Below the pieces are notes generated by a model that made no database searches, was not told where the DNA came from, and was given only the letters and a program-made list of their open reading frames with translations. From the NCBI RefSeq assembly GCF_003355455.1, contig NZ_CP031357.1:102501-166500 (forward strand): a stretch of DNA of 64,000 nucleotides. Reading direction: 5' to 3'. The translations under genes and the position numbers were made by a program. Source of the stretch: Erythrobacter aureus (lineage in GTDB: Bacteria > Pseudomonadota > Alphaproteobacteria > Sphingomonadales > Sphingomonadaceae). Positions 26,492-35,001 of the stretch are shown one piece after another. How positions within the stretch are numbered: the stretch's first letter is position 1; each line of letters starts with the position of its first letter.

Positions 26492-28618
26492 TCAGCGTCC
26501 CATCGAAAAGCGAAAGTTGGTGAGATAGGATTCATACAGTCGCACCGGCTCGACCGTTTCGGGCAGTTGCCGCACGACCGACTGGAAGCGCCTTTCGTCA
26601 TCAGTGACGATATAGGCGATTCGGATGCTGCCCTTGCCGTGGATCGCTTCGGAAAAGGGCGCTGCCTGATCCAGATCGGTCAGCAAGCCATAGCAATCAG
26701 CGACTGCCCAACCGCCTTGCGGCAAGGAATCGATCCGACTTCCCACGCTCCCGGCGCGCATCCACAGAAGCGGGGCGATGCGCTCGAAGGCGCGATTATG
26801 GCTAACTGCGACCGGGGTTTCATAGGTGAGCGTGAAGAACTCGGCGTTTTCCTGGAAGCCATCGGCCATCGGGAACTCATCGGTGAACTTGTAATCACCA
26901 TTGATCGGCTGCCCTTCCGGGGTTTGTCCGGTGATCGCGGCGCGGATTCGGGGTTTCGTAATATGGTCGCAAATTCCCCATTGCTCCCATTCTTCATCCC
27001 CGGGACGAAAACCTTCCTTGCGCAGCTTGCCTTGCTCATCAGCGCCAACCTCATTGTTTGTGACGGAGATGCACTGGCGTTTGCCACCATCCTGCTTGTT
27101 TAGCCGCATGACCGCATGGGCCGTAGTTCCAGAGCCAGAGAAGAAATCGAGAATGGTTGCATTGGGTAGATCGGAAACGAAAAAGCGAAGTGCATCTTCG
27201 ACTGCGTAGAGGCTCTTTGGGAACGGAAAACTTCGCGCAGGCAAAAAGCTGCGAAGCAGTTTAGTTCCACCTTGCTCAGCACTGTGAGAAGGTATCCGCC
27301 ATTGAGTGCCGGGAACAAAAAGCGAATTATATCCGGAGTCGTCTACGATAACTGAATTATCGCTCGCCCGACCGACAATCGGGAATATCCCTTCCTCGAT
27401 CTTCGCGCGTCCACCACGCTTAATGTATGAAACCGTAGTTTCCGCTGCCCGCCATTTCCCAAGCCTCAGATAACCCTTCTCCCAGAGGCGGCGTGCACTT
27501 GGCGCGCCGACTTGCCAATTTCCTTCGGTGCCGTTTCTGCGGATAGGCCATATTGCAACGGCCCCCTCCGGAGCCGCTACTGAACCCCTATCTTCCCCTT
27601 CGTAGGTCTCGCCGATAGAGTGGATTACCGCCACCCCATCGACCTCTTTTGCAAATATTGGATAAAACTGATTGGGACGATCTTCACGTTGAGTATTACT
27701 TCCCGATCTCAGCAGCCCATCCCACCTTAATCCTTCTGCTCTCTTATCGCGCGTAATGCGCCATTCTACCGGCAATGGTAACTCTTTCGGCCCGGTTCCA
27801 AAGAAGACGAAGAAAATGTATTCATCTGTCCGGCGAAAGGCAGATGTTCTGGCAGCGCCCGATGGGTTGATTACTGAGCTGATCATCTGGATCGATGCTT
27901 CCGGGAAAATCTGTTCCAAGAGAAGGCCCAGCCGCAGGAACTCCTTCTCGTCGATGGAGACGATCAAGATTGCTTTAGAGGGATTTAGCAATTCACGCGC
28001 CACCAAGAGCCGTCGCTCCATCATGGCCAGCCACTTCGAGTGACGATACTGGTCTTCGCCTTCCACGTAGTCGTTGTTGTATTTCCAGTCCCGCGCGCCG
28101 GTGTTGTAGGGCGGGTCGATATAGATCGCATCCACCTTGCCGCGGTGGGTAAACGTCAACGCCTCCAGCGCATGGAAATTCTCGCCATTGATCACGGTGT
28201 GATACGGCTTGTCACCGCCGATCTCGACCTTCCCGGTGCTGACAAGGCCGGGATAGATGTAGTCCCGAAATTCAGCCACCACGACCAGATCGGCAACCGG
28301 CGCTTCGGCCTGCTCCGGCTCATCGGTGTAAAGCAGGGAAAGGCTGGCCACGCGCTCGGCACCCTTGCCCGCAAGGCTCCTCACCTTCCAAAGCCGCTGA
28401 TCGCCCTTCTTGGTCGATCCGCGTTCGGGTAGGATGCGTACCTTGTCACCCTTGCGGATCGGGCGACCAGGCAACTCGACGTTTTCCGGCCGGTGGCGCT
28501 CGAAATTCAGGCCAAACGCTCGCCGCGATGAGAGCGCCTTGAACTCCCGCTCAAGCTCCCGCCCCAGATCGGCATCCTTGGCTTTTGTCCTCGCAATCAG
28601 ATCAGTCAGACGCGACAT
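26492..28618 (-). CDS. Beta-class DNA methyltransferase (type III Mod-like)
   Basis: 708 residues. Beta-class order of motifs: catalytic DPPY first (IYIDPPYNTG, 168-174) and the SAM-binding FxGxG later (FFSGSGTTAHAV, 492-503), typical of N6-adenine or N4-cytosine methyltransferases of type III systems. DPPY favours adenine. The long middle (about 240-470) should hold target recognition. The C-terminal part (about 560-708) would contact Res. AAGGGA precedes ATG 28618. It sits between the DUF262 gene (34 nt) and the restriction subunit gene (3 nt) in one minus-strand operon. Recognition sequence cannot be predicted. Confidence 0.92.
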   Translation of the reverse strand: MSRLTDLIARTKAKDADLGRELEREFKALSSRRAFGLNFERHRPENVELPGRPIRKGDKVRILPERGSTKKGDQRLWKVRSLAGKGAERVASLSLLYTDEPEQAEAPVADLVVVAEFRDYIYPGLVSTGKVEIGGDKPYHTVINGENFHALEALTFTHRGKVDAIYIDPPYNTGARDWKYNNDYVEGEDQYRHSKWLAMMERRLLVARELLNPSKAILIVSIDEKEFLRLGLLLEQIFPEASIQMISSVINPSGAARTSAFRRTDEYIFFVFFGTGPKELPLPVEWRITRDKRAEGLRWDGLLRSGSNTQREDRPNQFYPIFAKEVDGVAVIHSIGETYEGEDRGSVAAPEGAVAIWPIRRNGTEGNWQVGAPSARRLWEKGYLRLGKWRAAETTVSYIKRGGRAKIEEGIFPIVGRASDNSVIVDDSGYNSLFVPGTQWRIPSHSAEQGGTKLLRSFLPARSFPFPKSLYAVEDALRFFVSDLPNATILDFFSGSGTTAHAVMRLNKQDGGKRQCISVTNNEVGADEQGKLRKEGFRPGDEEWEQWGICDHITKPRIRAAITGQTPEGQPINGDYKFTDEFPMADGFQENAEFFTLTYETPVAVSHNRAFERIAPLLWMRAGSVGSRIDSLPQGGWAVADCYGLLTDLDQAAPFSEAIHGKGSIRIAYIVTDDERRFQSVVRQLPETVEPVRLYESYLTNFRFSMGR

Positions 28619-28652
28619 TCAATTCCCTTGTCGATTCGGCTTGGCAAGCGGA

Positions 28653-30347
28653 TCATTCTTCGTCGCCCTCAAGCTCCCAATTCTCAATCAGCACGTCCAG
28701 CAACTGCTCCTGGCGCGCTTGCAGGATCGCAGGCGTCCATTTCTTTTTGGAGAGAACCTGACTGGTGAGGGCGTAGGATGATACGTCGCTCTTGCCCTTG
28801 AAGTAGGTATCGCACTTCTTGTCGAAATCGTAGTTCTGCGCCGCGCTGTTCTTCTTCTTGTTGAGCGGAACGAGGTTGGCAAGGCGATGCACCCAGGCTT
28901 TGCGCTGATCGCCATCCGGCCACCATTTGGCCCACTCGGAATCGTCATCCACCGTTTGCGGCAAGACGTGTTCGATGGTGAGAATTTTGGGATCATAGGT
29001 GGCCGCGCCATCCGCAATGAATGAATCGAGGCGAAGCAGCAGATAGTTCCTTCGGCGTGGTGTGAACTCGTACACATTGCCATCAAGCGTATCTCGAAAC
29101 AGTTCCATCTCGTCCTCGTCGAGGTGGAGCCAGTCCATATCGTCCAGCTCCTTGCCCTCTTCAATTTCTGCGATGAGATTACCGAAGATTTCGATGCGCT
29201 CATTCACGTAGATACGGCAGACGTGCATATACGCGGCCAGCCTCTCAAGCCGTTGGAAGAAGTCCGCCAGAAGCGCGGGGCTGTTCTTGTGCTTCTTGAG
29301 AAACAGCATGGCTGGCGGAATCCAGTCCGAATTGTCGATCCGGTTGAGCCAGGTGATGTAGAAATTGACCGTCTCGGCGTGGCTGACTGCGGTGTACGAG
29401 GCCTTGCGAATGTCCTCCAGCGCGTCGGCATAAGGCTCAAGCACGTCATCGATGAATTCTCGCGGGTCCGGATTGTCGGGCAGAACATGGAGACGGAATT
29501 CCTCCAGCAAAGTCCGTTTCGCCTTCTCCTTGGCGTAGATCATCCTGAGATAGGTGAAGAGGTCGCGGAAGCCATCGCGGGTTAGCTCGACCTCCATTTC
29601 CTCCCATTTGTCGTTGTACTCCTGACGATCCTCTTCCCCCATTATCTTGCCAATTATGTCGGCCTTGATGATGTCTGTCGGCTGCAAATCTAAACCTCGG
29701 CTGTTCATGACCGAAAAGACCCGGAACGCCGAAGCTTCGTTGGGGGTTGATACGGCTACGAGGAAACAGCGGGTCAGCAGGAAGCTCGCAAACTCAAGCA
29801 ACTCCTCAGGCGTGTTGAAGGCAGCCTCTACCGATTTCCGCAAGTGAACCGCGTTACGGAGGATATTGGCGCGAGCCTCATTCTCGAGAGCCGACTCATC
29901 AAGCTCGGCAAGTTCGTCCAGCCTGAATTCCTGCACATACTTCCGGAAGAATGCCTTGTCGCGCTCCCGCAGGGTGAGGCGGGGTTTGGGATCGATCTTT
30001 TCCGCCTTCTTTCCAGGCTCGACAACATAGCCCTTCAACTCGTCCTTGTTTGCTCCATCGTGGACCGACGAGAGAACCGAAAAGAGGATGGTGAGTGTGG
30101 TGAGACGCTGCTGCCCGTCGATGACCTCAGCAAAAGGCCTGTCCTCGTTCTTGATTAGAACGATGCTACCAAGGAAGTAGCCTTCTTCATCTTCGGTTTC
30201 ATAGAACGACTTCAGATCGTCAAACAGTTCTGAGGCTTGATCGACAGTCCAAGCGTATGGCCTTTGGTACGAGGGGATGACATATTCGAACTCTGAACTG
30301 AATATCTTGGAAAGTGGATATTCCGCACCGCTGATTTTCTTCGACAT
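28653..30347 (-). CDS. DUF262/DUF1524 (GmrSD-like) protein
   Basis: 564 residues from ATG 30347. N-terminal DUF262 domain: IPSYQRPYAW (24-33) and the nucleotide-linked DGQQR motif (77-81). C-terminal DUF1524 domain with an HNH-type nuclease centre: TIEHVLPQT (H460) and HRLANLVPLNKKKN (487 on). GmrSD, BrxU and SspE have this architecture and use the DGQQR domain to sense nucleotides or DNA modification that then gates nicking or cleavage. Here the gene heads an operon with a methyltransferase and a helicase restriction subunit, so it may be a second nuclease or sensor acting with them. That combined role is inference. Confidence 0.9.
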   Translation of the reverse strand: MSKKISGAEYPLSKIFSSEFEYVIPSYQRPYAWTVDQASELFDDLKSFYETEDEEGYFLGSIVLIKNEDRPFAEVIDGQQRLTTLTILFSVLSSVHDGANKDELKGYVVEPGKKAEKIDPKPRLTLRERDKAFFRKYVQEFRLDELAELDESALENEARANILRNAVHLRKSVEAAFNTPEELLEFASFLLTRCFLVAVSTPNEASAFRVFSVMNSRGLDLQPTDIIKADIIGKIMGEEDRQEYNDKWEEMEVELTRDGFRDLFTYLRMIYAKEKAKRTLLEEFRLHVLPDNPDPREFIDDVLEPYADALEDIRKASYTAVSHAETVNFYITWLNRIDNSDWIPPAMLFLKKHKNSPALLADFFQRLERLAAYMHVCRIYVNERIEIFGNLIAEIEEGKELDDMDWLHLDEDEMELFRDTLDGNVYEFTPRRRNYLLLRLDSFIADGAATYDPKILTIEHVLPQTVDDDSEWAKWWPDGDQRKAWVHRLANLVPLNKKKNSAAQNYDFDKKCDTYFKGKSDVSSYALTSQVLSKKKWTPAILQARQEQLLDVLIENWELEGDEE

Positions 30348-31341
30348 TCGTGCAACCCTGAATAGCAAGCCCCGTCGGGCCAATCACCATATCGTCCACG
30401 ATCAAGCAATAGCTGAGTGCCGGGTACTATTCGGAATTTGCGCTTCGTTGACCGAGCCCCAGGATCAGATCAGCCTGCCGTGTGGCTGGCACCTTGCCAT
30501 AGCTTGTCAAGATGGTGAGTACACGCTCATGCCCGGTACTCTGAGACCGCGCTTTGATGTACTCCGCATTCGTCAAAACCTTCTCGCCGAGCCGCTCAAG
30601 CCCCTTGGGAAACTAGGACTCGTTATCACTCGAGAACAGTTTAGTGCAAAGGAGCTCGTACCAATCTGCTCCGAACGTGATTAGGCCGCAACTAATCTTG
30701 CTCAAACGAAGCTTGGCAGAAGGCTAACAAGCTATGCTTTAGCCCGTCCGCCCCCCATTTCTGCGTACTCGCAGGCAAGCTATGGCTCAGCTGGCTACCG
30801 CAGGGGTAAGAACCCGAAAGAGCCAGATCACCACACGAGCAACCCAGGACACGGAATTTCCTTTGGGGTAGGTTTGTTTAGGCGGCTGGCTTTTTGTCAC
30901 CGTCTGCTTCTGGCATACCCCCGGCGGTCCTCGCGAAGCTGCGATCTGGCGGGGTTGCCTGCACTCCAAGTGCCCGAGGAACCAGAGGAAGATAGGAGAA
31001 GAGTTGAACTTACGGCATGCCGAAGTTTTTTCTAATTAGGTACTACGCTATTGTGTGTACAGTGACGGCCCCCAACACAACAACACCCCCCGGGGGGTAA
31101 GCTCCTGCTGATTGGACGCCCCCCCTCATCGCATCAACACTCCACCGCTATCGGCGCCTGCTGGTTCGGTCGCATATTCCTTAGAGACGCGCCGCCAACA
31201 ACACATCTCCAGAAGGGGCAATCTGGGCGATCATGCTCAGTCGAGATTGAGTAGAGCGCAGTGGCGTCAACACATCCTCAGCACCGTCCCGCTAGAATCA
31301 ACGAGCCTTTTTCTGGGTCTGAACCCTATGGAAAAGGAAAT
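30348..31341. other. About 1 kb without a supported gene, divergent promoter region
   Basis: Lies between the starts of the DUF262 operon (minus) and the exonuclease-like gene (plus). Open frames here are short and lack ribosome sites. Notable items: an AT-rich patch (31026-31060), one GGCCCCCAA box (31067-31075) like those at the island ends, and a perfect 14-bp palindrome ACCCCCCGGGGGGT (31085-31098). Promoters for both flanking units must lie here. Confidence 0.5.
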
Positions 31342-31944
31342 ATGTCCATGTACCTAGCAATAAGAACCAAGATGAGCGGCTTGCCGCATCCCCACCTCGG
31401 ACTCGATGATAAGTCACAGCCGAGGCTTCTACACTTCACGGGTATCACCTTCGACAAATCCGGAAACGAACTTGACCATCTAACCACACCAGTAGACCTT
31501 CAACTGGCAGACAAAGGCCAAACGGATTCCAGCGAGGGACTGATTGACACACTGGAGCCATCACGGAACCAGGGAATGGACGCGATAGATGTCATTCGGT
31601 GGTTTCGTACGAGAGCCAGGAAGGTGGATTGCCTAATCGGCCACAACATCCATCTCCACGTGATCAACATGGCGATAGCCGGAGCCCAAGCAACATCGAG
31701 AGGTTACATTCCCCCTTGCCGCCTCTATTGCACGGCCCTTCACTCACTGCCGTTCGTCCATTCGGCCCCGACGGACGAGATGATGCTAGCCGGCAAATAT
31801 CATCCGAAAATGCCCACCTTGGGAGAATGCGTCGAGCAACTCTTGGGCGTAGACTCCCCTGAACCGCCAGACGCGTTAGCGGAGGTGAATGCCTGCATCA
31901 GGATCTTCCGTCACCTAGTTCAGGAGAGAAACCGAACTGTTTAA
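31342..31944 (+). CDS. DnaQ-fold 3'-5' exonuclease homologue lacking all catalytic residues
   Basis: 200 residues from ATG 31342 (AAGGA 6 nt upstream). The framework matches DEDDh exonucleases: a first strand ending GLP, QPRLLHFTGITFD, LIGHNI, YCTALHS, then KMPTLGE and DALAEVNACIRIF. At each catalytic position the residue is changed: FDTET-type motif reads IRTKM (Asp to R8, Glu to K10), HNxxFD reads HNIHLH (Asp to H106), and HxAxxD reads PDALAE (His to P176, Asp to E181). The fold is preserved while metal binding is gone, so it may bind nucleic acid or a partner without cutting. Alignment is by eye. Confidence 0.65.
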   Translation: MSMYLAIRTKMSGLPHPHLGLDDKSQPRLLHFTGITFDKSGNELDHLTTPVDLQLADKGQTDSSEGLIDTLEPSRNQGMDAIDVIRWFRTRARKVDCLIGHNIHLHVINMAIAGAQATSRGYIPPCRLYCTALHSLPFVHSAPTDEMMLAGKYHPKMPTLGECVEQLLGVDSPEPPDALAEVNACIRIFRHLVQERNRTV

Positions 31945-32247
31945 AGGACCTTCACCCAGCTTCAATATGCTCACGCCTTGGCGAAGCCTCTAACCAAGGT
32001 CACTCAGACAAGCCAGAAGCTCCGAGAACTGCATAGTGGTTTCTCGTCAGCGTTGCTGCTGAGCGGCCTAATGCATCGACTATGGGCGGGACGATTTTTC
32101 TGGGTTTTCCCGCTCGTCCCGGTGGGTTTGGTCACCCATCGGGACACCTTTGCGATCAAGCTCCTGGTAGTGCCTCGGTTCGAGTTTTGACGCCCTCGTC
32201 AGCCATTCCCATGTTATGCTTAGTGACCGACAGGAGGAGAAAGCCGA
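31945..32247. other. Intergenic region
   Basis: About 300 nt without a supported gene. A small open frame at 31978-32190 lacks a ribosome site and resembles nothing I know. The promoter of the small zinc-type protein probably lies near 32190-32230. Confidence 0.35.
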
Positions 32248-32454
32248 ATGATCGCTCATGAAATTGTCGAAATGATACCTGGCAAGGACGCTCAAGGGGT
32301 GTGCGATGATTGTATTACGGCGGCCCTTGGCTTGAGTCGCAGACAGCAGGCCCAACGGGTTACTTCCGCACTGGCGGTGACTCCCTCATACCATCGCTGG
32401 CAGGATGAGTGTTACATGTGCGGCAAGACGAAACTGGTGATTGCTCATGCCTAA
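32248..32454 (+). CDS. Small protein with paired cysteines, probable zinc ribbon
   Basis: 68 residues, preceded by a strong AGGAGG site. Two CxxC pairs (VCDDCI near residues 18-21 and ECYMCG near 54-58) flank a basic helix (GLSRRQQAQRV), the layout of small zinc-ribbon proteins common in alphaproteobacteria. A helper or regulatory role is possible. Function unknown. Confidence 0.7.
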   Translation: MIAHEIVEMIPGKDAQGVCDDCITAALGLSRRQQAQRVTSALAVTPSYHRWQDECYMCGKTKLVIAHA

Positions 32455-32675
32455 TGTGCCGACGACCACGCCAACCAACTCGTCCTAATTCGCTTAGGCA
32501 CCGTCGAGTAACCTTTTCCCGCATTAACTTTCTCCTTCCGCGATAAAATCCATCGGACCAGTTTGCTTCAGCCGGTCGCCCAACAGAGCCGCCGCAGGCG
32601 GCTATGGCCGGGATGGCTGAGGATGAGGCAAGCTGGTTCGAGAAAAGAGATAATGAGTAGCAGGCTTATCCTTCC

Positions 32676-32762
32676 GCCAGCCAACTTCTCACTAGCGCCT
32701 TCGCTCCCAATCCTGCGCTCCGCTGCGGATTGGGGCGAGGCTTCGTTGCGAAGTTGGCTGGC
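32676..32762. other. Long imperfect hairpin (87 nt)
   Basis: Outer arms GCCAGCCAACTTC (32676-32688) and GAAGTTGGCTGGC (32750-32762) pair perfectly over 13 bp. Inside, CTCCCAATCC and GGATTGGGGCGAGGC form a second stem with a GC-rich loop. It lies in a 330-nt gap (32455-32783) without a supported gene. It could be a structured RNA, a double terminator between the convergent small genes, or a remnant of a repeat element. Termination fits the convergent context best, but no T-run follows. Confidence 0.55.
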
Positions 32763-32783
32763 TCAATACCGCGAAGGGTGGAT

Positions 32784-33098
32784 CTAGAGCGCCTTGATGC
32801 GAAGGTACTCATCTAGGAGCCTATCATGCTCTTTCGGCGTTAGATGCCGACCCTCTCTGAGCTTTCGTGAAAGCCTGAGATCTCGGTTAGCTTGGCTCAA
32901 TTTTTTGAGTTGCGCTTCAGCTTCGGTAGACCGGTTGCCATGCTGCCATGCGTTCCGATTGCATTTTGGAGCGCCCTTGTTGGTTCCTCCGTGCATTCGA
33001 CAACGGCGCCGGCCTTTCACTCTTGGAGATAGGCATGGCTTACCCGACCTCGTCTTGGCCCCACAGCGTGGCGCGTTGGCTAAAATTTCCGGTTGCAT
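32784..33098 (-). CDS. Small mobile-element protein with HGG-x-GAPKxNRNAW motif
   Basis: 104 residues. The N-terminus has CGAKTRSGKPC and RRRCRMHGG (Cys/His pattern suggestive of metal binding), followed by NKGAPKCNRNAWQHG, a motif common in small proteins of alphaproteobacterial prophages and integrative elements. The C-terminal half is a basic helix (KLREGRHLTPKEHDRL). Function unknown; probably DNA binding. The second Lys/Gly position of the motif is Cys here. Confidence 0.78.
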   Translation of the reverse strand: MQPEILANAPRCGAKTRSGKPCLSPRVKGRRRCRMHGGTNKGAPKCNRNAWQHGNRSTEAEAQLKKLSQANRDLRLSRKLREGRHLTPKEHDRLLDEYLRIKAL

Positions 33099-33270
33099 GG
33101 GATTGTCCGTTCGATTTTGGAATGAGTCATTCGCACGGCTACTCCTGCAGTCACAAAATTGAGCAAATATTCAACTTTTAGCTGTGGCTATCGCACTCAT
33201 GGGCTAGCCACGAGCGCACCTTGTGGCCTCAATTGTGATTACAATTAAGAGTAGTAAAGTAGGGGGGCCA

Positions 33271-33364
33271 ACTCAGGCACACATTGAGCGTAACACGCAG
33301 AAATCTGGGACTGCCCGTGTGCCTGAATGTGTACCTGAGTGTGTACCTGAGTGTGTACCTGGGC
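33271..33364. repeat. Iteron-like 12-bp repeats, candidate replication origin
   Basis: Four head-to-tail 12-bp units, GTGTGCCTGAAT, GTGTACCTGAGT twice and GTGTACCTGGGC (33317-33364), with an inverted copy ACTCAGGCACAC at 33271-33282. The outermost pair gives 10-bp arms (TCAGGCACAC / GTGTGCCTGA). AT-rich DNA lies immediately to the left (33160-33260). The cluster is directly downstream of the VapE-type ATPase gene, the place where satellite elements carry their replication origin. Function is inferred. Confidence 0.6.
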
Positions 33365-33370
33365 GTGCGT

Positions 33371-34711
33371 CTAGTGAGCGGTGTCTTTCCGCCAGCGATC
33401 CAAGCTTTGCCCGTGGACCCGTTTCCGCTTTTGCACATAGCCCAATTGGCGCAAGCTATCGGCCATCTCGCGTTTCTCGCGTAAAGTGGCTTTTGAGTCG
33501 AATCCGATCGCCTCGAGAGCATCCGCCGTTGAGAATGGAGTTTGCTGGCGGTCGAGCCACTGACTCAACCCAGCATCGTCTACCCACCGCGCTTGCTTAA
33601 GGTAGTTTTTGTGCTCAGCTTTCGCCCGCTGCTCGGCTTCCTTGTAGTCCACGAGCGACTTACCCAACTGCTGACGCTGCAACACCATGTGCAAGCCTTC
33701 CGCCCAAAGCTGGAAAATGTCAGCCTCGACCAGTCGGAGGTCAATCTCGCCAATGCTCAGCGGAAGAAAACGCCGGTGTCCGCCAGGGTCCCTCAGGAAG
33801 CTGCTGGAAGTTGATGTCCCAAACACCACGTGCCGGCAGGGATACCGATCATTACCAATACGCTTGGCAGCACTTCGGACCTCTAGGTACTCCCTACTCA
33901 GGAAAGTCTTGGCACGATCGAAGTCGCTCTTCCCTTTAACGCCCTGCTGCTCTTCCCAAATCAACAAAGACCGGCCGAATACCGTCTGAACGAGATCGTT
34001 TGGGCGATCCGCCAGACGTACGTCTACATAATGACTCTGGTCTAGCGCCATGCGTTTTAGCACTTCCGATTTGCCAGTGCCCTGCGCCCCAACAAGGACT
34101 GGCATCATGTCAGCCTTGCATCCTGGCTCAACCAATCGGGCCACCATGCTGGACCAAATGTACCGTGCTACTGCTCTCGAGTAGGGGGTGTCATCAACCC
34201 CCATGTGCGTGTGCAGGAATCTTTCGATACGCTTGATGCCGTCCCAAGTTGGAAGGCGAGCCAATCGTTCTTGGGCGCTGTCAAAGCGATTTTGCTTAGC
34301 AACATAAGTTAAAATTCTGCCAAAGTCTGAAGAGGCGACACGCTCCAAACCCAAAACTTCGCATTCAAGAACGAGGCCGAAGATTTCGTTCTCGTCCAGA
34401 ATTGTGCGGGTGCCTGATCTATCGAGCACTGCTGCACTGATAAATTCATCCCACCTGACTGTCCCAAGAATGCCTGCCTGTAGCAGTTGAACCAGCTTGA
34501 CTGCTTTCGACCTCGGTTGTTTTGCAGTGGAAAAGCTAGCTGGTGAGAATGGCGAAGAATGGGAGTTCTTCTGGATTTGCGATCGACTAATCGTCGGAAG
34601 TTGAGGGGTAAAGTTGCTATCATTCATGTGAAGTTCCCGCATCATATGTCTTATGTTGCCCATACGCAGATTTGCGCCGCAAGCAGCGTTGCAGCGATTA
34701 AGACTGGTCAT
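33371..34711 (-). CDS. VapE-family replication ATPase/helicase
   Basis: 446 residues at the longest start (34711, no clear ribosome site); ATG 34627 with GGGAA upstream is an alternative and would give 418. Walker A GAQGTGKS is at 208-215, followed by LLIWEEQQGVKGKSDFDRAK (Walker B-type), KTFLSREYLEVRSAAKR, and FGTSTSSSFLRDPGGHRRFLPL, the sensor/arginine segment typical of VapE and related phage-satellite helicases. The N-terminal basic part has no primase motif that I can see. It probably opens the island's own origin, for which the repeats at 33271-33364 are candidates. Confidence 0.88.
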   Translation of the reverse strand: MTSLNRCNAACGANLRMGNIRHMMRELHMNDSNFTPQLPTISRSQIQKNSHSSPFSPASFSTAKQPRSKAVKLVQLLQAGILGTVRWDEFISAAVLDRSGTRTILDENEIFGLVLECEVLGLERVASSDFGRILTYVAKQNRFDSAQERLARLPTWDGIKRIERFLHTHMGVDDTPYSRAVARYIWSSMVARLVEPGCKADMMPVLVGAQGTGKSEVLKRMALDQSHYVDVRLADRPNDLVQTVFGRSLLIWEEQQGVKGKSDFDRAKTFLSREYLEVRSAAKRIGNDRYPCRHVVFGTSTSSSFLRDPGGHRRFLPLSIGEIDLRLVEADIFQLWAEGLHMVLQRQQLGKSLVDYKEAEQRAKAEHKNYLKQARWVDDAGLSQWLDRQQTPFSTADALEAIGFDSKATLREKREMADSLRQLGYVQKRKRVHGQSLDRWRKDTAH

Positions 34712-34815
34712 CGGACAATCAGTTGGTTATGAGTGGGATGTCAGGCAGTGAGCTTTGGCATCCCAAAGGCCGGAAGCGTTGCAGCGCTTGCCGGCCTTTT
34801 CGCTTGGCGAAGTAG

Positions 34816-35001
34816 TCATGAGACGGCCTCTGTCTCTTCGATCAGATCTTTCATACTCGACACTTTCACCAGCGTACGGCGGCCCAGCTTTACTGTTTCC
34901 AAGCGGCCTTCGTTGATCAATGAATAAAGAGTCGTGCGCCCAAGACCGAGTGCCTCACGAGCACTTTCGACCGAAGTAAGCATCGGTTCAATTTTTGACA
35001 T
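34816..35001 (-). CDS. AlpA/excisionase-like helix-turn-helix protein
   Basis: 61 residues from ATG 35001, with GAGGTAGAT directly upstream. Sequence TSVESAREALGLGRTTLYSLINEGRLETVKLGRRTLV is the MerR-like winged helix of excisionase/AlpA proteins. In P4-type satellites and PICIs such proteins activate the integrase or excision and replication genes. It lies between the VapE gene and the integrase gene. Distinct from the frameshifted alpA at 21754-21953. Confidence 0.88.
   Translation of the reverse strand: MSKIEPMLTSVESAREALGLGRTTLYSLINEGRLETVKLGRRTLVKVSSMKDLIEETEAVS

Noticed and set aside
30277..30684. 135-codon plus-strand open frame at the DUF262 gene start
   Set aside because: First part is antisense to DUF262; the rest has no recognisable sequence or start signal.
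32676..32762. Hairpin as an integron attC site
   Set aside because: The arm reads GTTGGCT rather than GTTRRRY and the other side AGCCAAC rather than RYYYAAC; no integron integrase or cassettes.
33317..33364. Tandem repeats as a CRISPR array
   Set aside because: Units are 12 bp and head to tail without spacers; no cas genes.
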